Positions 35,928 to 43,654 of a stretch of DNA of 64,000 nt are shown here, one piece after another. Source of the DNA: Ornithinimicrobium avium (lineage in GTDB: Bacteria > Actinomycetota > Actinomycetes > Actinomycetales > Dermatophilaceae); assembly GCF_003351765.1 (NCBI RefSeq), contig NZ_CP031229.1, positions 2,046,001-2,110,000 on the forward strand, given 5' to 3'. A program made the translations under genes and the position numbers. The notes under the pieces were generated by a model that ran no database searches, had not been told where the DNA came from, and saw only the letters and a program-made list of their open reading frames with translations. Numbering within the stretch: position 1 is the stretch's first letter; each line of letters starts with the position of its first letter.

Positions 35928-36974
35928 TCAGTAGTTCAGGACGGTGTCGACGGCGTGCAGCACCCGGTCGAGGTCGGGCAGGAAGACCTCCTCGTGCCGG
36001 CTGGGCGGGTAGGGGATGTTGTAGCCCCCGACCCGCAGCACCGGCGCCTCCAGGTGGTAGAAGCAGTGCTCCTGGACCCAGGCGGCCATCTCCGCGTGGA
36101 TGCTGGTGAAGGTCGGCGCCTCCGACAGCGTGATGCACCGGCCGGTCCTGATCACGGACGCCTCGATCGTGTCGGTGTCCATCGGCGAGAGCGAGCGCAG
36201 GTCGACGACCTCGATCGAGGGGCCGTCCTCCAGCTCTGCGGCCTGCGCCGCCGCGAGCGCCACCTTGACCATCGGGCCGTAGGTGAGCACGGTGACGTCG
36301 CTGCCCTCGGTGCGCACGACGGCCTCGTCGAGGCGGTGCGGCGCGTCGGCCAGGTCCGGCACGCCGCCGCCCAGGTCGAGCACGCCGCGCTCGTGGTAGC
36401 GGCGCTTGGGCTCGTAGAAGATCACCGGGTCGTCCGAGGCGATCGCCTGCTGCATCATCCAGTAGGCGTCGTCGGTGGTCGACACCGAGACCACGCGCAG
36501 CCCGGCGGTGTGCGCGAAGTAGGACTCGTTGGACTCGCTGTGGTGCTCGACCGCGCCGATGCCCCCGCCGTAGGGGATGCGCACGACCATCGGCACCTTC
36601 AGCTTGCCCAGCGAACGGTTGTGCATCTTGGAGACCTGGCTGACGATCTGGTCGAACGCCGGGTAGACGAAGCCGTCGAACTGGATCTCCACCACCGGGC
36701 GGTAGCCGCGCAGCGCCAGGCCGACCGCGGTGCCCAGGATGCCGGACTCGGCCAGCGGCGGGTCGATGACCCGGTCCTCGCCGAAGTCCTTCTGCAGTCC
36801 CTCGGTGATCCGGAAGACGCCGCCGAGCTTGCCGATGTCCTCCCCCATGAGCAGGACCTTGGGGTCGCGCTCCATGGCGGCGCGCATGCCCGCGTTGAGA
36901 GCCTTGGCGATCGTGGTCCGCTGCGCGGTGGACGTCGGGGCGGGCGCCGCGCCGGGGGTGGTGGTGCTGGTCAT
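35928..36974 (-). CDS. bkdB: 2-oxoacid dehydrogenase E1 subunit beta
   Basis: This 348-residue beta subunit of the TPP-dependent E1 heterotetramer has the conserved blocks TIAKALNAGMRAAMERDPKVLLMGEDIG, DRVIDPPLAESGILGTAVGLAL, VPMVVRIPYGGGIGAVEHHSESNESYFAHTAGL and IEVVDLRSLSPMDTDTI. Glu in GEDIG and the HHS segment belong to the cofactor and substrate site. ATG 36974 overlaps the E1 alpha stop (ATGA), ensuring balanced subunits. A much longer upstream frame exists but lies over E1 alpha and was rejected. E2 starts 64 bases downstream. Confidence 0.94.
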   Translation of the reverse strand: MTSTTTPGAAPAPTSTAQRTTIAKALNAGMRAAMERDPKVLLMGEDIGKLGGVFRITEGLQKDFGEDRVIDPPLAESGILGTAVGLALRGYRPVVEIQFDGFVYPAFDQIVSQVSKMHNRSLGKLKVPMVVRIPYGGGIGAVEHHSESNESYFAHTAGLRVVSVSTTDDAYWMMQQAIASDDPVIFYEPKRRYHERGVLDLGGGVPDLADAPHRLDEAVVRTEGSDVTVLTYGPMVKVALAAAQAAELEDGPSIEVVDLRSLSPMDTDTIEASVIRTGRCITLSEAPTFTSIHAEMAAWVQEHCFYHLEAPVLRVGGYNIPYPPSRHEEVFLPDLDRVLHAVDTVLNY

Positions 36975-38218
36975 CTCTCTCCTTCGTCCTCGAAGCCGGC
37001 CTGGTAGGCCGCGAACTCCGCCGCCTCGCGCTCGACCAGCCGGTGCTGCTCGGCGTAGACGTAGGTGAACATCTCCTCGTGCGGCGGGTCGGGCATCGTC
37101 TGGCAGGCGTGCCGGATCCGCCGGGCCAGCTCGTCGGCCTCCTCCTCGACCGCGGCCAGCCAGTCGTCGTCGACGATGCCCTCGGCCAGCAGGTACTTCC
37201 TCATCCGGTCGATCGGGTCCTTCTTCTTCCAGATGTCGACCTCGGCGGAGATGCGGTACTTCGTCGGGTCGTCGGAGGTGGTGTGCGCGCCCATCCGGTA
37301 GGTGAAGGCCTCGATCAGCGTCGGTCCCCCGCCGGAGCGGGCACGCTCGAGCGCGGCGCGCGAGACGGCGTAGGAGGCGATGACGTCGTTGCCGTCCACC
37401 CGCACGCCGGGGAAGCCGAAACCGTCGGCACGCCGGTAGGGCGGCACGGTGAACTGCTTGTCGTTGGGCTGGGAGATCGCCCAGTGGTTGTTCTGCACGA
37501 AGAAGACGACCGGGGCGTTCTTGACCGCGGCGAAGACCAGCGCCTCGTTGTAGTCGCCCTGGGCCGTCCCGCCGTCGCCGGTGAACGCCATCACCGCGGT
37601 GTCCCGCTCGGGGTCCCCGGTGGCGTAGTCGCCGTCGAACTGCACGCCCATCGCGTAGCCGACCCCGTGCAGCATCTGGTTGCCGATGACGATCGTGTAG
37701 AGGTGGAAGTTGTGCTCCCCGGAGTCCCACCCGCCGTGGTTGACCCCGCGGAACATGCCGAGCAGGTTCTCCGGCGGCACCCCCTTGCACCACGCCACGC
37801 CGTGCTCGCGGTAGCCCGGGAAGGCGTAGTCCTGGGGGCGCATCGCCCGGCCGGCGCCGACCTGGGCGGCCTCCTGCCCGAGCAGGCTCGGCCACAGGCC
37901 CAGCTCGCCCTGGCGCTGCAGCGCGAAGCCCTCGGCGTCGAAGCGGCGCACCAGGATCAGGTCGCGCAGCATCCCCTTCAGCGCCTCGTCGTCGAGGTCG
38001 TCGAGGTAGGCGGCGTAGGGGCTGCTCACCTCCGTCACCGGCACGCGGCGTCCCTCGCCGTCCAGGAACTGGACCATGTCCGGGCCGCCGTCGGTGATGT
38101 CCTTCTCCGGCGGCTCGTGCGCACCCCGCGCGGGGGTGCCGTCGGGCTGGGTGCCCTCGAGGGTGTTTGGCGCGGCGGGCCGCGCGACTTCCTCGTCGCT
38201 CAACGCAGGCTCCTTCAT
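36971..38218 (-). CDS. bkdA: 2-oxoacid dehydrogenase E1 subunit alpha
   Basis: This 415-residue alpha subunit decarboxylates 2-oxoacids with TPP. The TPP/Mg motif runs from FTGDGGTAQGDYNEALVFAA to VVFFVQNNHWAIS. Other family blocks are LILVRRFDAEGFALQRQGELGLWPSLLGQEAAQVG and FTYRMGAHTTSDDPTKYR. The N-terminus carries a 50-residue polar extension. The decarboxylase of this type in actinobacteria is often labelled pyruvate dehydrogenase, but organisms with AceE-type PDH use it for branched-chain oxoacids; that assignment is inference here. It is first in the alpha-beta-E2 operon. The dienelactone hydrolase gene ends 42 bases upstream. Confidence 0.94.
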   Translation of the reverse strand: MKEPALSDEEVARPAAPNTLEGTQPDGTPARGAHEPPEKDITDGGPDMVQFLDGEGRRVPVTEVSSPYAAYLDDLDDEALKGMLRDLILVRRFDAEGFALQRQGELGLWPSLLGQEAAQVGAGRAMRPQDYAFPGYREHGVAWCKGVPPENLLGMFRGVNHGGWDSGEHNFHLYTIVIGNQMLHGVGYAMGVQFDGDYATGDPERDTAVMAFTGDGGTAQGDYNEALVFAAVKNAPVVFFVQNNHWAISQPNDKQFTVPPYRRADGFGFPGVRVDGNDVIASYAVSRAALERARSGGGPTLIEAFTYRMGAHTTSDDPTKYRISAEVDIWKKKDPIDRMRKYLLAEGIVDDDWLAAVEEEADELARRIRHACQTMPDPPHEEMFTYVYAEQHRLVEREAAEFAAYQAGFEDEGER

Positions 38219-38260
38219 CTCACGGCAGACGCCGCAGCGTGACGGGACAGCTGTTCGTCG

Positions 38261-39037
38261 TCAGGTTACCCCCGAACCTCGGCGGGTCGGCAGGACGTCC
38301 GCGAGGAAGTCCTGCGTCTGCGCCCAGGCGGCCCGGCTCGCGGCCTCGTGGTGGAACATCGGGTTGGGGTTGTCGAACGCGTGGCCGGCGCCCTCGTGCA
38401 GCTCGAAGCGCACCTCCTCGCGGGTCCCGCCCCCGGTGACCGCCTCGCGGATCTGCTCGACCGTCTCCATCGGCAGGTAGGTGTCCTGCGTGCCGAAGAC
38501 GTGCAGGCTCGGGCACCGCACGTCCTCCGCCAGGCCCAGCAGGTTCGGCAGCGCCGAGCCGTAGAAGCTCACCAGCGCGGCCGGCGGCACCTGCGCCCGG
38601 GCGGCCGCGGCGGCCACGTTGAAGGCCAGTCCGCCGCCGAAGCAGAAGCCCACGAGCCCGACCTGGTCCGCCAGCACCTCGGGCAGCGCGGCGAGCGCGT
38701 CCCGGGCGGCGAGCCCGTCGCGCACCGCGAGGTCCCAGTCGAGCTGCCCGACCAGGCCCATCGCCGTGCCGAGCAGGTCGTCGGCGTCGTCCTCGAGGGA
38801 CTCCACCGGCGGGTCGAGGCGGGCGTAGACCTGAGGGGCGAGCACGGCATACCCCAGGGTCGCGAGGTCCTTGCACCGGGACCGCACGTAGTCGCTGAGC
38901 CCGAAGATCTCCTGGAAGACCACCAGACCGGGCACGGGAGCCTCCGAGGAGGAGTGGTCCGGCAGCCACAGCAGGCCGGGCAGGGGCCCGTCCGCGCCGG
39001 GGATCTCGTGGGCGACCGGTCCGCCGGTGACGCTCAC
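38261..39037 (-). CDS. Dienelactone hydrolase-family alpha/beta hydrolase
   Basis: This is a 258-residue cytosolic hydrolase. The nucleophile elbow is GFCFGGGLAF (Cys as nucleophile, typical of dienelactone hydrolases), with Asp in GTQDTYLP and His in EGAGHAFDNP. The N-terminal FQEIFGLSDYVRSRCKDLATLGYAVLAPQVYAR block is a family hallmark. Members open lactone rings in aromatic degradation, but many have other roles. It starts at GTG 39037, one base after the stop of the small membrane-protein gene, and lies 42 bases upstream of bkdA, so it may share that transcript. Confidence 0.92.
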   Translation of the reverse strand: MSVTGGPVAHEIPGADGPLPGLLWLPDHSSSEAPVPGLVVFQEIFGLSDYVRSRCKDLATLGYAVLAPQVYARLDPPVESLEDDADDLLGTAMGLVGQLDWDLAVRDGLAARDALAALPEVLADQVGLVGFCFGGGLAFNVAAAAARAQVPPAALVSFYGSALPNLLGLAEDVRCPSLHVFGTQDTYLPMETVEQIREAVTGGGTREEVRFELHEGAGHAFDNPNPMFHHEAASRAAWAQTQDFLADVLPTRRGSGVT

Positions 39038-39038
39038 G

Positions 39039-39416
39039 TCAGTCCCTGGCGTCCGGGAGCAGCATGTCGACCACCAGCGAGACGGCCGAGATGATGATCG
39101 CGCCGAGCACGGCGTCCCAGAAGAAGCTGTCGACGTGGAAGTCCAGCCCGATCGCCCCGGCCAGCCAGGAGGTGAGCGCGAGCATCAGGGCGTTGAGGAT
39201 GAACAGGAACAGGCCCAGGCTGAGCACGATGAGCGGCAGCGAGAGCAGCTTGAGGATCGGCTTGACGATCGCGTTGAGCACTCCGAAGACCACGGCGACG
39301 CCCAGCAGCGTGAGGAAGAAGCGGCTGCCCTCTCCCCCGATCTGGATCCCGTCGAGAAGGTAGGCCGCGACCCAGATGGCCACGGCGTTGGCGACGATGG
39401 TCAGGATCATCTTCAT
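39039..39416 (-). CDS. Phage_holin_4_2-like small membrane protein
   Basis: This 125-residue protein has three or four membrane helices: ILTIVANAVAIWVAAYLLDG, FFLTLLGVAVVFGVLNAIVKPILKLLSLPLIVLSLGLFLFILNALML and FFWDAVLGAIIISAVSLVVDMLL. The NAIVKPILKLLSLPL motif identifies the family named after a phage holin but widespread as a chromosomal gene (YvlD-like). No phage genes are nearby. Its function is unknown, with links to the envelope stress response in some bacteria. It is divergent from the aminotransferase gene with 42 bases between them. Confidence 0.87.
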   Translation of the reverse strand: MKMILTIVANAVAIWVAAYLLDGIQIGGEGSRFFLTLLGVAVVFGVLNAIVKPILKLLSLPLIVLSLGLFLFILNALMLALTSWLAGAIGLDFHVDSFFWDAVLGAIIISAVSLVVDMLLPDARD

Positions 39417-39446
39417 GGGCCCATCGTGGCACGGGAGCGCCTTCAC

Positions 39447-39452
39447 TACCCT
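39447..39452 (+). promoter_or_regulatory. -10 box of a probable leaderless promoter
   Basis: TACCCT is followed by gaggac and ATG 39459, the same six-base spacing seen before the gene at 32160. It implies that transcription of the aminotransferase gene starts at its ATG. Confidence 0.55.
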
Positions 39453-39458
39453 GAGGAC

Positions 39459-40550
39459 ATGACCGAGCCGTCCGCCAGCCCCGTCCGACTGCGCTCCGTC
39501 CTCGCGACGGTCCCCGCCTACACGCCGGGCCGGCCACCCACGCCGGTGGAGGGCGTGACGGCCTACAAGATCTCCTCCAACGAGAATCCCTACCCGCCGC
39601 TGCCCTCGGTGCTGGAGGCGGTCGCGGGGGCGGCCTCCTCGCTCAACCGCTACCCTGACATGGGCGTCACCGCGCTGACCGCGGCGCTGTCCGAGCGTCT
39701 CGGCGTGCCCGCCTCGCACCTGGCCACCGGCACCGGCAGCGTCGCGGTGCTGGGGCACCTGCTCAGCATCACCTGCGAGCCGGGCGACGAGGTCGTCTAC
39801 GCGTGGCGGTCGTTCGAGGCCTACCCGATCGTGGTCGCCCTCTCCGGCGCGACGTCGGTGCAGGTGCCGGTGGACGCCGAGGCCCGCCACGACCTCGACG
39901 CGATGGCCGCCGCGATCACCGACCGCACGCGTCTGGTCGTGGTGTGCACTCCGAACAACCCGACGGGGCCGGCCGTGCGCGAGGACGAGCTGCGGGAGTT
40001 CCTGGCCAAGGTGCCCCGGGACGTGCTCGTGGTCGTCGACGAGGCCTACCTGGAGTTCACCACCGAGGACACCGTGCCGGACGCGCTGGCGATCTACCGC
40101 GACCACCCCAACGTCGCGGTGCTGCGCACCTTCTCCAAGGCCTACGGCCTCGCCGGGCTGCGGGTCGGGTATGCCGTGGCGCACGAGGAGGTCGCCACCG
40201 CCCTGCGCAAGGCGGCCACCCCCTTCGGCGTCAGCGACCTGGCGCAGCAGGCGGCGCTGGCCAGCCTGGCCGCCTACGACGAGCTCGAGGTGCGGGTCGA
40301 GCAGATCGTCGCCGAGCGCGAGCGGGTGGTCGCGGCGCTGCGCGAGCAGGGCTGGACGGTCCCGGAGGCGCAGGGCAACTTCCTGTGGCTGCCGCTCGGC
40401 GAGGACGCGGTGCCGTTCGCGCAGGCCTGCCAGGCCCGGGCGCTGACCGTGCGCCCGTTCGCCGGCGACGGCGTGCGCGTCTCGGTCGGGGAGAGCGAGG
40501 CCAACGACCGGTTCGTCGCGATCGCGGCGGAGTGGCTGCGCAGCCGCTGA
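39459..40550 (+). CDS. HisC/Pat-type histidinol-phosphate or aromatic aminotransferase
   Basis: This 363-residue class I/II PLP aminotransferase has the substrate-loop sequence YKISSNENPYPPLPSV, the phosphate-binding GTGSVAVLGHL, CTPNNPTGPAV, VDEAYLEF (Asp to the PLP nitrogen) and TFSKAYGLAGLRVGYA, which carries the Schiff-base Lys near residue 230. HisC and the aromatic/phenylalanine aminotransferase Pat are hard to separate. The PAYTPGR start and absence of other his genes nearby favour Pat or a second HisC paralogue. No ribosome-binding site is needed if the message is leaderless (TACCCT at 39447). Confidence 0.9.
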   Translation: MTEPSASPVRLRSVLATVPAYTPGRPPTPVEGVTAYKISSNENPYPPLPSVLEAVAGAASSLNRYPDMGVTALTAALSERLGVPASHLATGTGSVAVLGHLLSITCEPGDEVVYAWRSFEAYPIVVALSGATSVQVPVDAEARHDLDAMAAAITDRTRLVVVCTPNNPTGPAVREDELREFLAKVPRDVLVVVDEAYLEFTTEDTVPDALAIYRDHPNVAVLRTFSKAYGLAGLRVGYAVAHEEVATALRKAATPFGVSDLAQQAALASLAAYDELEVRVEQIVAERERVVAALREQGWTVPEAQGNFLWLPLGEDAVPFAQACQARALTVRPFAGDGVRVSVGESEANDRFVAIAAEWLRSR

Positions 40551-40554
40551 CCCG

Positions 40555-40962
40555 TCAGGAGCCGTGCCGGTCGGCCCACCGCAGCAGCGCGCGGGTGACC
40601 CAGCAGGCGGCGTAGCTGACCGCCCAGCTGGTCACCAGGATCACCAGCGAGGCGGCCCAGATGCCCTGGCCCTCGAACTCCACGGCCAGGTCGAAGAACC
40701 AGGGCGTGGTCATGCCCAGCATGCCGGCGATCCCGAGCAACCAGGGCATCGAGGTCTTGCCGGCCACGAGCGTGGCGGGGACGGCGATCGCGACGAGGGT
40801 GCCGTAGGCCATGACCAGCTGGAAGGGCTCCCCGAACCCGCGGCCCACGCTCCAGGACTGCCCGGAGATCCACGCCAGCACCCCGCCGACGAGCATGATC
40901 ACCCAGCCCTTGCCGGGATTGCCGGTGACGACCGCGGTCGAGCCGCGCGGGGAGAGGGACAC
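40555..40962 (-). CDS. Small four-helix membrane protein, unknown function
   Basis: This 135-residue protein has about four membrane helices (WVIMLVGGVLAWISGQ, LVMAYGTLVAIAVPATLVAG, MPWLLGIAGMLGMTTPWFFDL and IWAASLVILVTSWAVSYAACWV). I do not recognise a family. GTG 40962 starts two bases after the ThiD-type kinase stop, suggesting coupling; ATG 40896 is an internal alternative that would lose the polar N-terminal segment. It is convergent with the aminotransferase gene with four bases between them. Confidence 0.75.
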   Translation of the reverse strand: MSLSPRGSTAVVTGNPGKGWVIMLVGGVLAWISGQSWSVGRGFGEPFQLVMAYGTLVAIAVPATLVAGKTSMPWLLGIAGMLGMTTPWFFDLAVEFEGQGIWAASLVILVTSWAVSYAACWVTRALLRWADRHGS

Positions 40963-40964
40963 GC

Positions 40965-41798
40965 TCAGGAGCCCTGGCGGACCACGTCGTAGGGGGCGTC
41001 GCTGGCGAGGCGCTGCTCGATGCCGCGGGTGACGAACTCCTTGGCCGCGCGCGCCGCGTCGAAGGGGCGGTCCCCGAGGGCCAGCCGGGCGGCGACGGCC
41101 GCCGCCAGCGTGCAGCCGGCGCCGGCGACCTGGACGCCGTCGCCGAGCTTGGGCGCGGCGAGGATCTCGGTCCGCTCGTCGTCGACGTAGACGTCCACCG
41201 CCTCCTCCCCGGGCAGGTGCACCCCGCCCTTGGCCAGCACCACCGCGCCGGAGCGCTCGTGGATCCGGCGGGCCGCCTCGACCAGCTCGGGCACCGTGCC
41301 GATCTCGTCGATCCCGGACAGCGACATCGTCTCGAAGTGGTTGGGCGTGACGAAGGTGGCCTGCGGCAGGACCTGCGCCTTGAGGGCCTCGTCGGTGTCG
41401 AGCGCGGCGCCGGGCTCCTGGCCCTTGCAGATGAGGACCGGGTCGAGGACCACGTGGCCGAACCCGCGCCCGCGCAGCGCGCCGGCCACCGTCTCGATGG
41501 TGGCGGGGGTGCCGAGCATCCCGATCTTGACCACGTCGAGCTGGTCGCGGGGGTAGGCGGCGGTGATGGCCTCGAGCTGGTCGGCGATGACCTTGGGTCC
41601 GACGGCGGAGAACCGGTGGTTCCAGTCCTCCTTGGGGTCGAAGGAGACGATGCAGGTCAGCGCGACGCAGCCGAAGACCCCGTGCGCCTGGAAGGTGCGC
41701 AGGTCGGCCTGCGCCCCGGCGCCTCCGGTGGCCTCCGAGCCGGCGATCGTGAGGACGACTGGTGTGGTGCTCATCCTCCGATCGTGCCACGTCTTCAT
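40965..41798 (-). CDS. thiD: Hydroxymethylpyrimidine/phosphomethylpyrimidine kinase or pyridoxal kinase (ThiD/PdxK type)
   Basis: This ribokinase-fold kinase of about 270-277 residues phosphorylates HMP/HMP-P in thiamine synthesis or pyridoxal in B6 salvage. Motifs: IAGSEATGGAGAQADLRTFQAHGVFGC, VVLDPVLICKGQ, PNHFETMSLSG, and the ATP/anion-hole motif GDGVQVAGAGCTLAAAVAARLA. The usual GTGCT is here AGAGCT. ATG 41798 overlaps the upstream stop (ATGA); ATG 41774 gives the shorter family N-terminus but has GGAGG immediately adjacent, too close to be ideal. ThiD and pyridoxal kinase are not separable by eye, so the gene symbol is tentative. It sits in a five-gene overlapping series (42330 to 40555). 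Confidence 0.85.
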   Translation of the reverse strand: MKTWHDRRMSTTPVVLTIAGSEATGGAGAQADLRTFQAHGVFGCVALTCIVSFDPKEDWNHRFSAVGPKVIADQLEAITAAYPRDQLDVVKIGMLGTPATIETVAGALRGRGFGHVVLDPVLICKGQEPGAALDTDEALKAQVLPQATFVTPNHFETMSLSGIDEIGTVPELVEAARRIHERSGAVVLAKGGVHLPGEEAVDVYVDDERTEILAAPKLGDGVQVAGAGCTLAAAVAARLALGDRPFDAARAAKEFVTRGIEQRLASDAPYDVVRQGS

Positions 41799-42022
41799 CC
41801 GCCGACGGGCGTGACCGCCTGTCCGTCGTAGGTGACGACCTGTCCCGCCCGGATCTGGGTGCCGCGGCGCAGGACGGTCTCGCCGTCGACGGTGACCTCG
41901 CCGTTCTCGATCACCATGCGCGCCATCGCCCCGTCCTGGACGAGGTTGCCCAGCTTGAGCAGCTGGCCCAGGCGGATGGCCTCGTCCCGGATCGGGACGG
42001 GCTGCGGCTGCGGGTCGGTCAC
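41795..42022 (-). CDS. S4-domain RNA-binding protein (YbcJ-like)
   Basis: This 75-residue protein is essentially one S4 RNA-binding domain: EAIRLGQLLKLGNLVQDGAMARMVIENGEVTVDGETVLRRGTQIRAGQVV. The spacing of RLGQLLKL, the VxVNGxxxxRRGxxI pattern and the small size match YbcJ/YaaA-type proteins, which bind structured RNA such as ribosomal RNA. The GTG start overlaps the acetyltransferase stop (GTGA) and its stop overlaps the kinase start (ATGA). Confidence 0.87.
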   Translation of the reverse strand: MTDPQPQPVPIRDEAIRLGQLLKLGNLVQDGAMARMVIENGEVTVDGETVLRRGTQIRAGQVVTYDGQAVTPVGG

Positions 42023-42330
42023 GGGCCCTCGTCCTCGGGGACCAGCGAGGGCTCCAGCAGCGACTGGTGCTCCTCGTTCCGGTCGATGTAGGCGCGCACG
42101 AAGGGGCAGCTGGGACGCACGTGGAGCTTCTGCGCGCGGATCTCGCGCAGCGCCTCCTCGGCGAGCCGGCCGGCGATCCCCTGGTGGCGCATGGCGGTGT
42201 CGACCTCGGTGTGGTGCAGGTCGACGGTGCCACCGTTGAGCGTGTAGTCCAGGCGGCCGACCTCGTCCTCGCCGCTCATCGCGATGAAGCGGGACTCGGC
42301 AGGGTGGTGCACGACTGCGACGTTGGTCAT
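42019..42330 (-). CDS. Small GNAT-like acetyltransferase (Acetyltransf_CG type)
   Basis: This 103-residue protein has the compact GNAT fold of the YjdJ/At1g77540 type: SRFIAMSGEDEVGRLDYTLNGGTVDLHHTEVDTAMRHQGIAGRLAEEALREIRAQKLHVRPSCPFV. The RHQGIAGRLAEEAL segment binds acetyl-CoA, and the conserved CPF cysteine is near residue 80. The substrate is unknown. ATG 42330 is preceded both by GGAGG and by TAGGCT six bases upstream, so it can be translated with or without a leader. It leads a group of overlapping genes ending at 40555. Confidence 0.88.
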   Translation of the reverse strand: MTNVAVVHHPAESRFIAMSGEDEVGRLDYTLNGGTVDLHHTEVDTAMRHQGIAGRLAEEALREIRAQKLHVRPSCPFVRAYIDRNEEHQSLLEPSLVPEDEGP

Positions 42331-42385
42331 GCCTCCAGCCTAACGGGGCGGCCCGTCCGGGGCCGGTCGACCAGATCCGGCCGCC

Positions 42386-43153
42386 CTAGAGCCAGTCGAC
42401 GCGGGGGGCGAGCACGGCATACCCGACGAAGGCGACCACGTCGAGGGTGGTGTGCGCGACGACCAGCGGCATCACCCGCCGCGTGCGCGTGTAGACCCAG
42501 CCCAGCAGCAGCCCCATCGCCACGTTGCCGATGAACCCGCCGAAGCCCTGGTAGAGGTGGTAGCTGCCGCGGATCAGCGCCGAGGTGAGGACGACGGTCC
42601 AGGTGCCCCAGCCGGCCTGGGCCCAGCGGCTGAAGAGGTAGCCGACCATGATCACCTCCTCGAGCACCGCGTTCTGGGCGGCGGCGAGGACCAGCACCGG
42701 CACCGCCCACCACACGTCGGCCAGGTTGGCGGCCGCCACGGTGGTGTTGAGGCCGAGCTCACGGGCGAGCAGGTAGAGGCCCAGCCCCGGCAGGCCGATC
42801 ACCGCGGCCAGGCCGAGCCCGAGCAGCAGGTCGCGCACCGGTCGGCGCAGGTCGAACCCCATCGCGTGCCGCGGCCCCCCCGGGTGGCGGGAGTCGCGGG
42901 CCAGCAGGTGCAGCGCGAGGAGCACCGGGACCAGCGCGATGACGATCCCGGCCAGCTTGTAGGCCAGGTCCAGCCAGGGACGGTCGGGGGTGACGCTGGT
43001 GTTCATGCTGGTCGTCTGCGCGGCCAGCGGCGCCTCGTAGGTGAGCTTGCGGATCAGCGAGAGGACCGACCAGACGGCCGAGGCGCCCAGCGAGACGCCC
43101 AGGACCAGGACCGTCTCGACCAGGAGCGTGCGGCGGGCGGGCTGGGCGGTCAC
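42386..43153 (-). CDS. CPBP-family intramembrane metalloprotease
   Basis: This is a 255-residue polytopic membrane protease of the CAAX-processing/bacteriocin-processing (Abi) family. The metal site is complete: EEVIMVGYLFSR (EExxxR motif), RGSYHLYQG (His) and VVAHTTLDVVAF (HxxxD). About seven helices are present. GTG 43153 is chosen because TACCCT lies six bases upstream, the leaderless pattern repeated in this window; an earlier ATG adds only a short polar stretch. It may process prenylated or membrane-anchored proteins; no substrate is apparent. Confidence 0.9.
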   Translation of the reverse strand: MTAQPARRTLLVETVLVLGVSLGASAVWSVLSLIRKLTYEAPLAAQTTSMNTSVTPDRPWLDLAYKLAGIVIALVPVLLALHLLARDSRHPGGPRHAMGFDLRRPVRDLLLGLGLAAVIGLPGLGLYLLARELGLNTTVAAANLADVWWAVPVLVLAAAQNAVLEEVIMVGYLFSRWAQAGWGTWTVVLTSALIRGSYHLYQGFGGFIGNVAMGLLLGWVYTRTRRVMPLVVAHTTLDVVAFVGYAVLAPRVDWL

Positions 43154-43204
43154 CCGCCCAGGGTATGCCGCACCGGCCGTGTCGCCGGTGCGGCTGACCA
43201 TCGG

Positions 43205-43654
43205 TCAGTCGTCGTCGCCGTCGTCGTCCCAGTCGTCGTAGTCGTCGCACTCCCAGCCGTCGTCGTCCCACTCGCACCAGCCGCCGGGGTTGACCGGGGC
43301 GGGCTGGACCTCGACGGCCTTCTTGTCCGCCCTGGCCTTCTCATCCGCCCTGGCCTTCTCATCCGCCCTGGCCTTCCTGTCGGCCTTCACCTGCTTCTCG
43401 GCGCGGTCGACCAGCTCGCCGGCGGAGGCCCGCAGCACGGAGACGACGCCGGCGTCCAGACCGTCCTCGGCCGCGGTGCCGTCCACGACCAGCGCGGCGC
43501 CGCTCATCCGGGCCGGGTCCACGGTGCCGGTGATCGCCACGCCGGCCGTGTCGCCGCGCGCGTCGGCGGTGGCGCCCAGCCAGAGCCAGCCCGCCACCAG
43601 GCCGGTCAGGACCAGGGCTGCGACGGAGGCGATGAGCTTCATGCCGACCAGCAT
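43205..43654 (-). CDS. Membrane-anchored protein with charged repeats and acidic tail, unknown function
   Basis: This protein of about 149 residues has one N-terminal hydrophobic segment (LIASVAALVLTGLVAGWLWLG) acting as signal or anchor. A short domain follows (TAGVAITGTVDPARMSGAALVVDG), then the helical repeat KARADE occurring three times, a proline hinge and a very acidic tail (CEWDDDGWECDDYDDWDDDGDDD) with two cysteines. The tail could bind cations. The start may be ATG 43654 (GAGGG upstream) or ATG 43642. Its presumed promoter, including the 27-bp element at 43677-43703, lies inside the end of the upstream phosphotransferase gene. Confidence 0.78.
   Translation of the reverse strand: MLVGMKLIASVAALVLTGLVAGWLWLGATADARGDTAGVAITGTVDPARMSGAALVVDGTAAEDGLDAGVVSVLRASAGELVDRAEKQVKADRKARADEKARADEKARADKKAVEVQPAPVNPGGWCEWDDDGWECDDYDDWDDDGDDD
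43329..43376 (-). repeat. 18-bp tandem repeat encoding KARADE
   Basis: The unit gccctggccttctcatcc occurs at 43329-43346 and 43347-43364, followed by a partial third copy to 43376. The unit is a multiple of three, so copy number can vary without a frameshift. The repeat lengthens a charged helix between the membrane anchor and the acidic tail. Confidence 0.9.

Noticed and set aside
39039..39416. Prophage signal from a holin-like gene
   Set aside because: The family is common on bacterial chromosomes; no integrase, capsid, lysin or attachment sites were seen around it.
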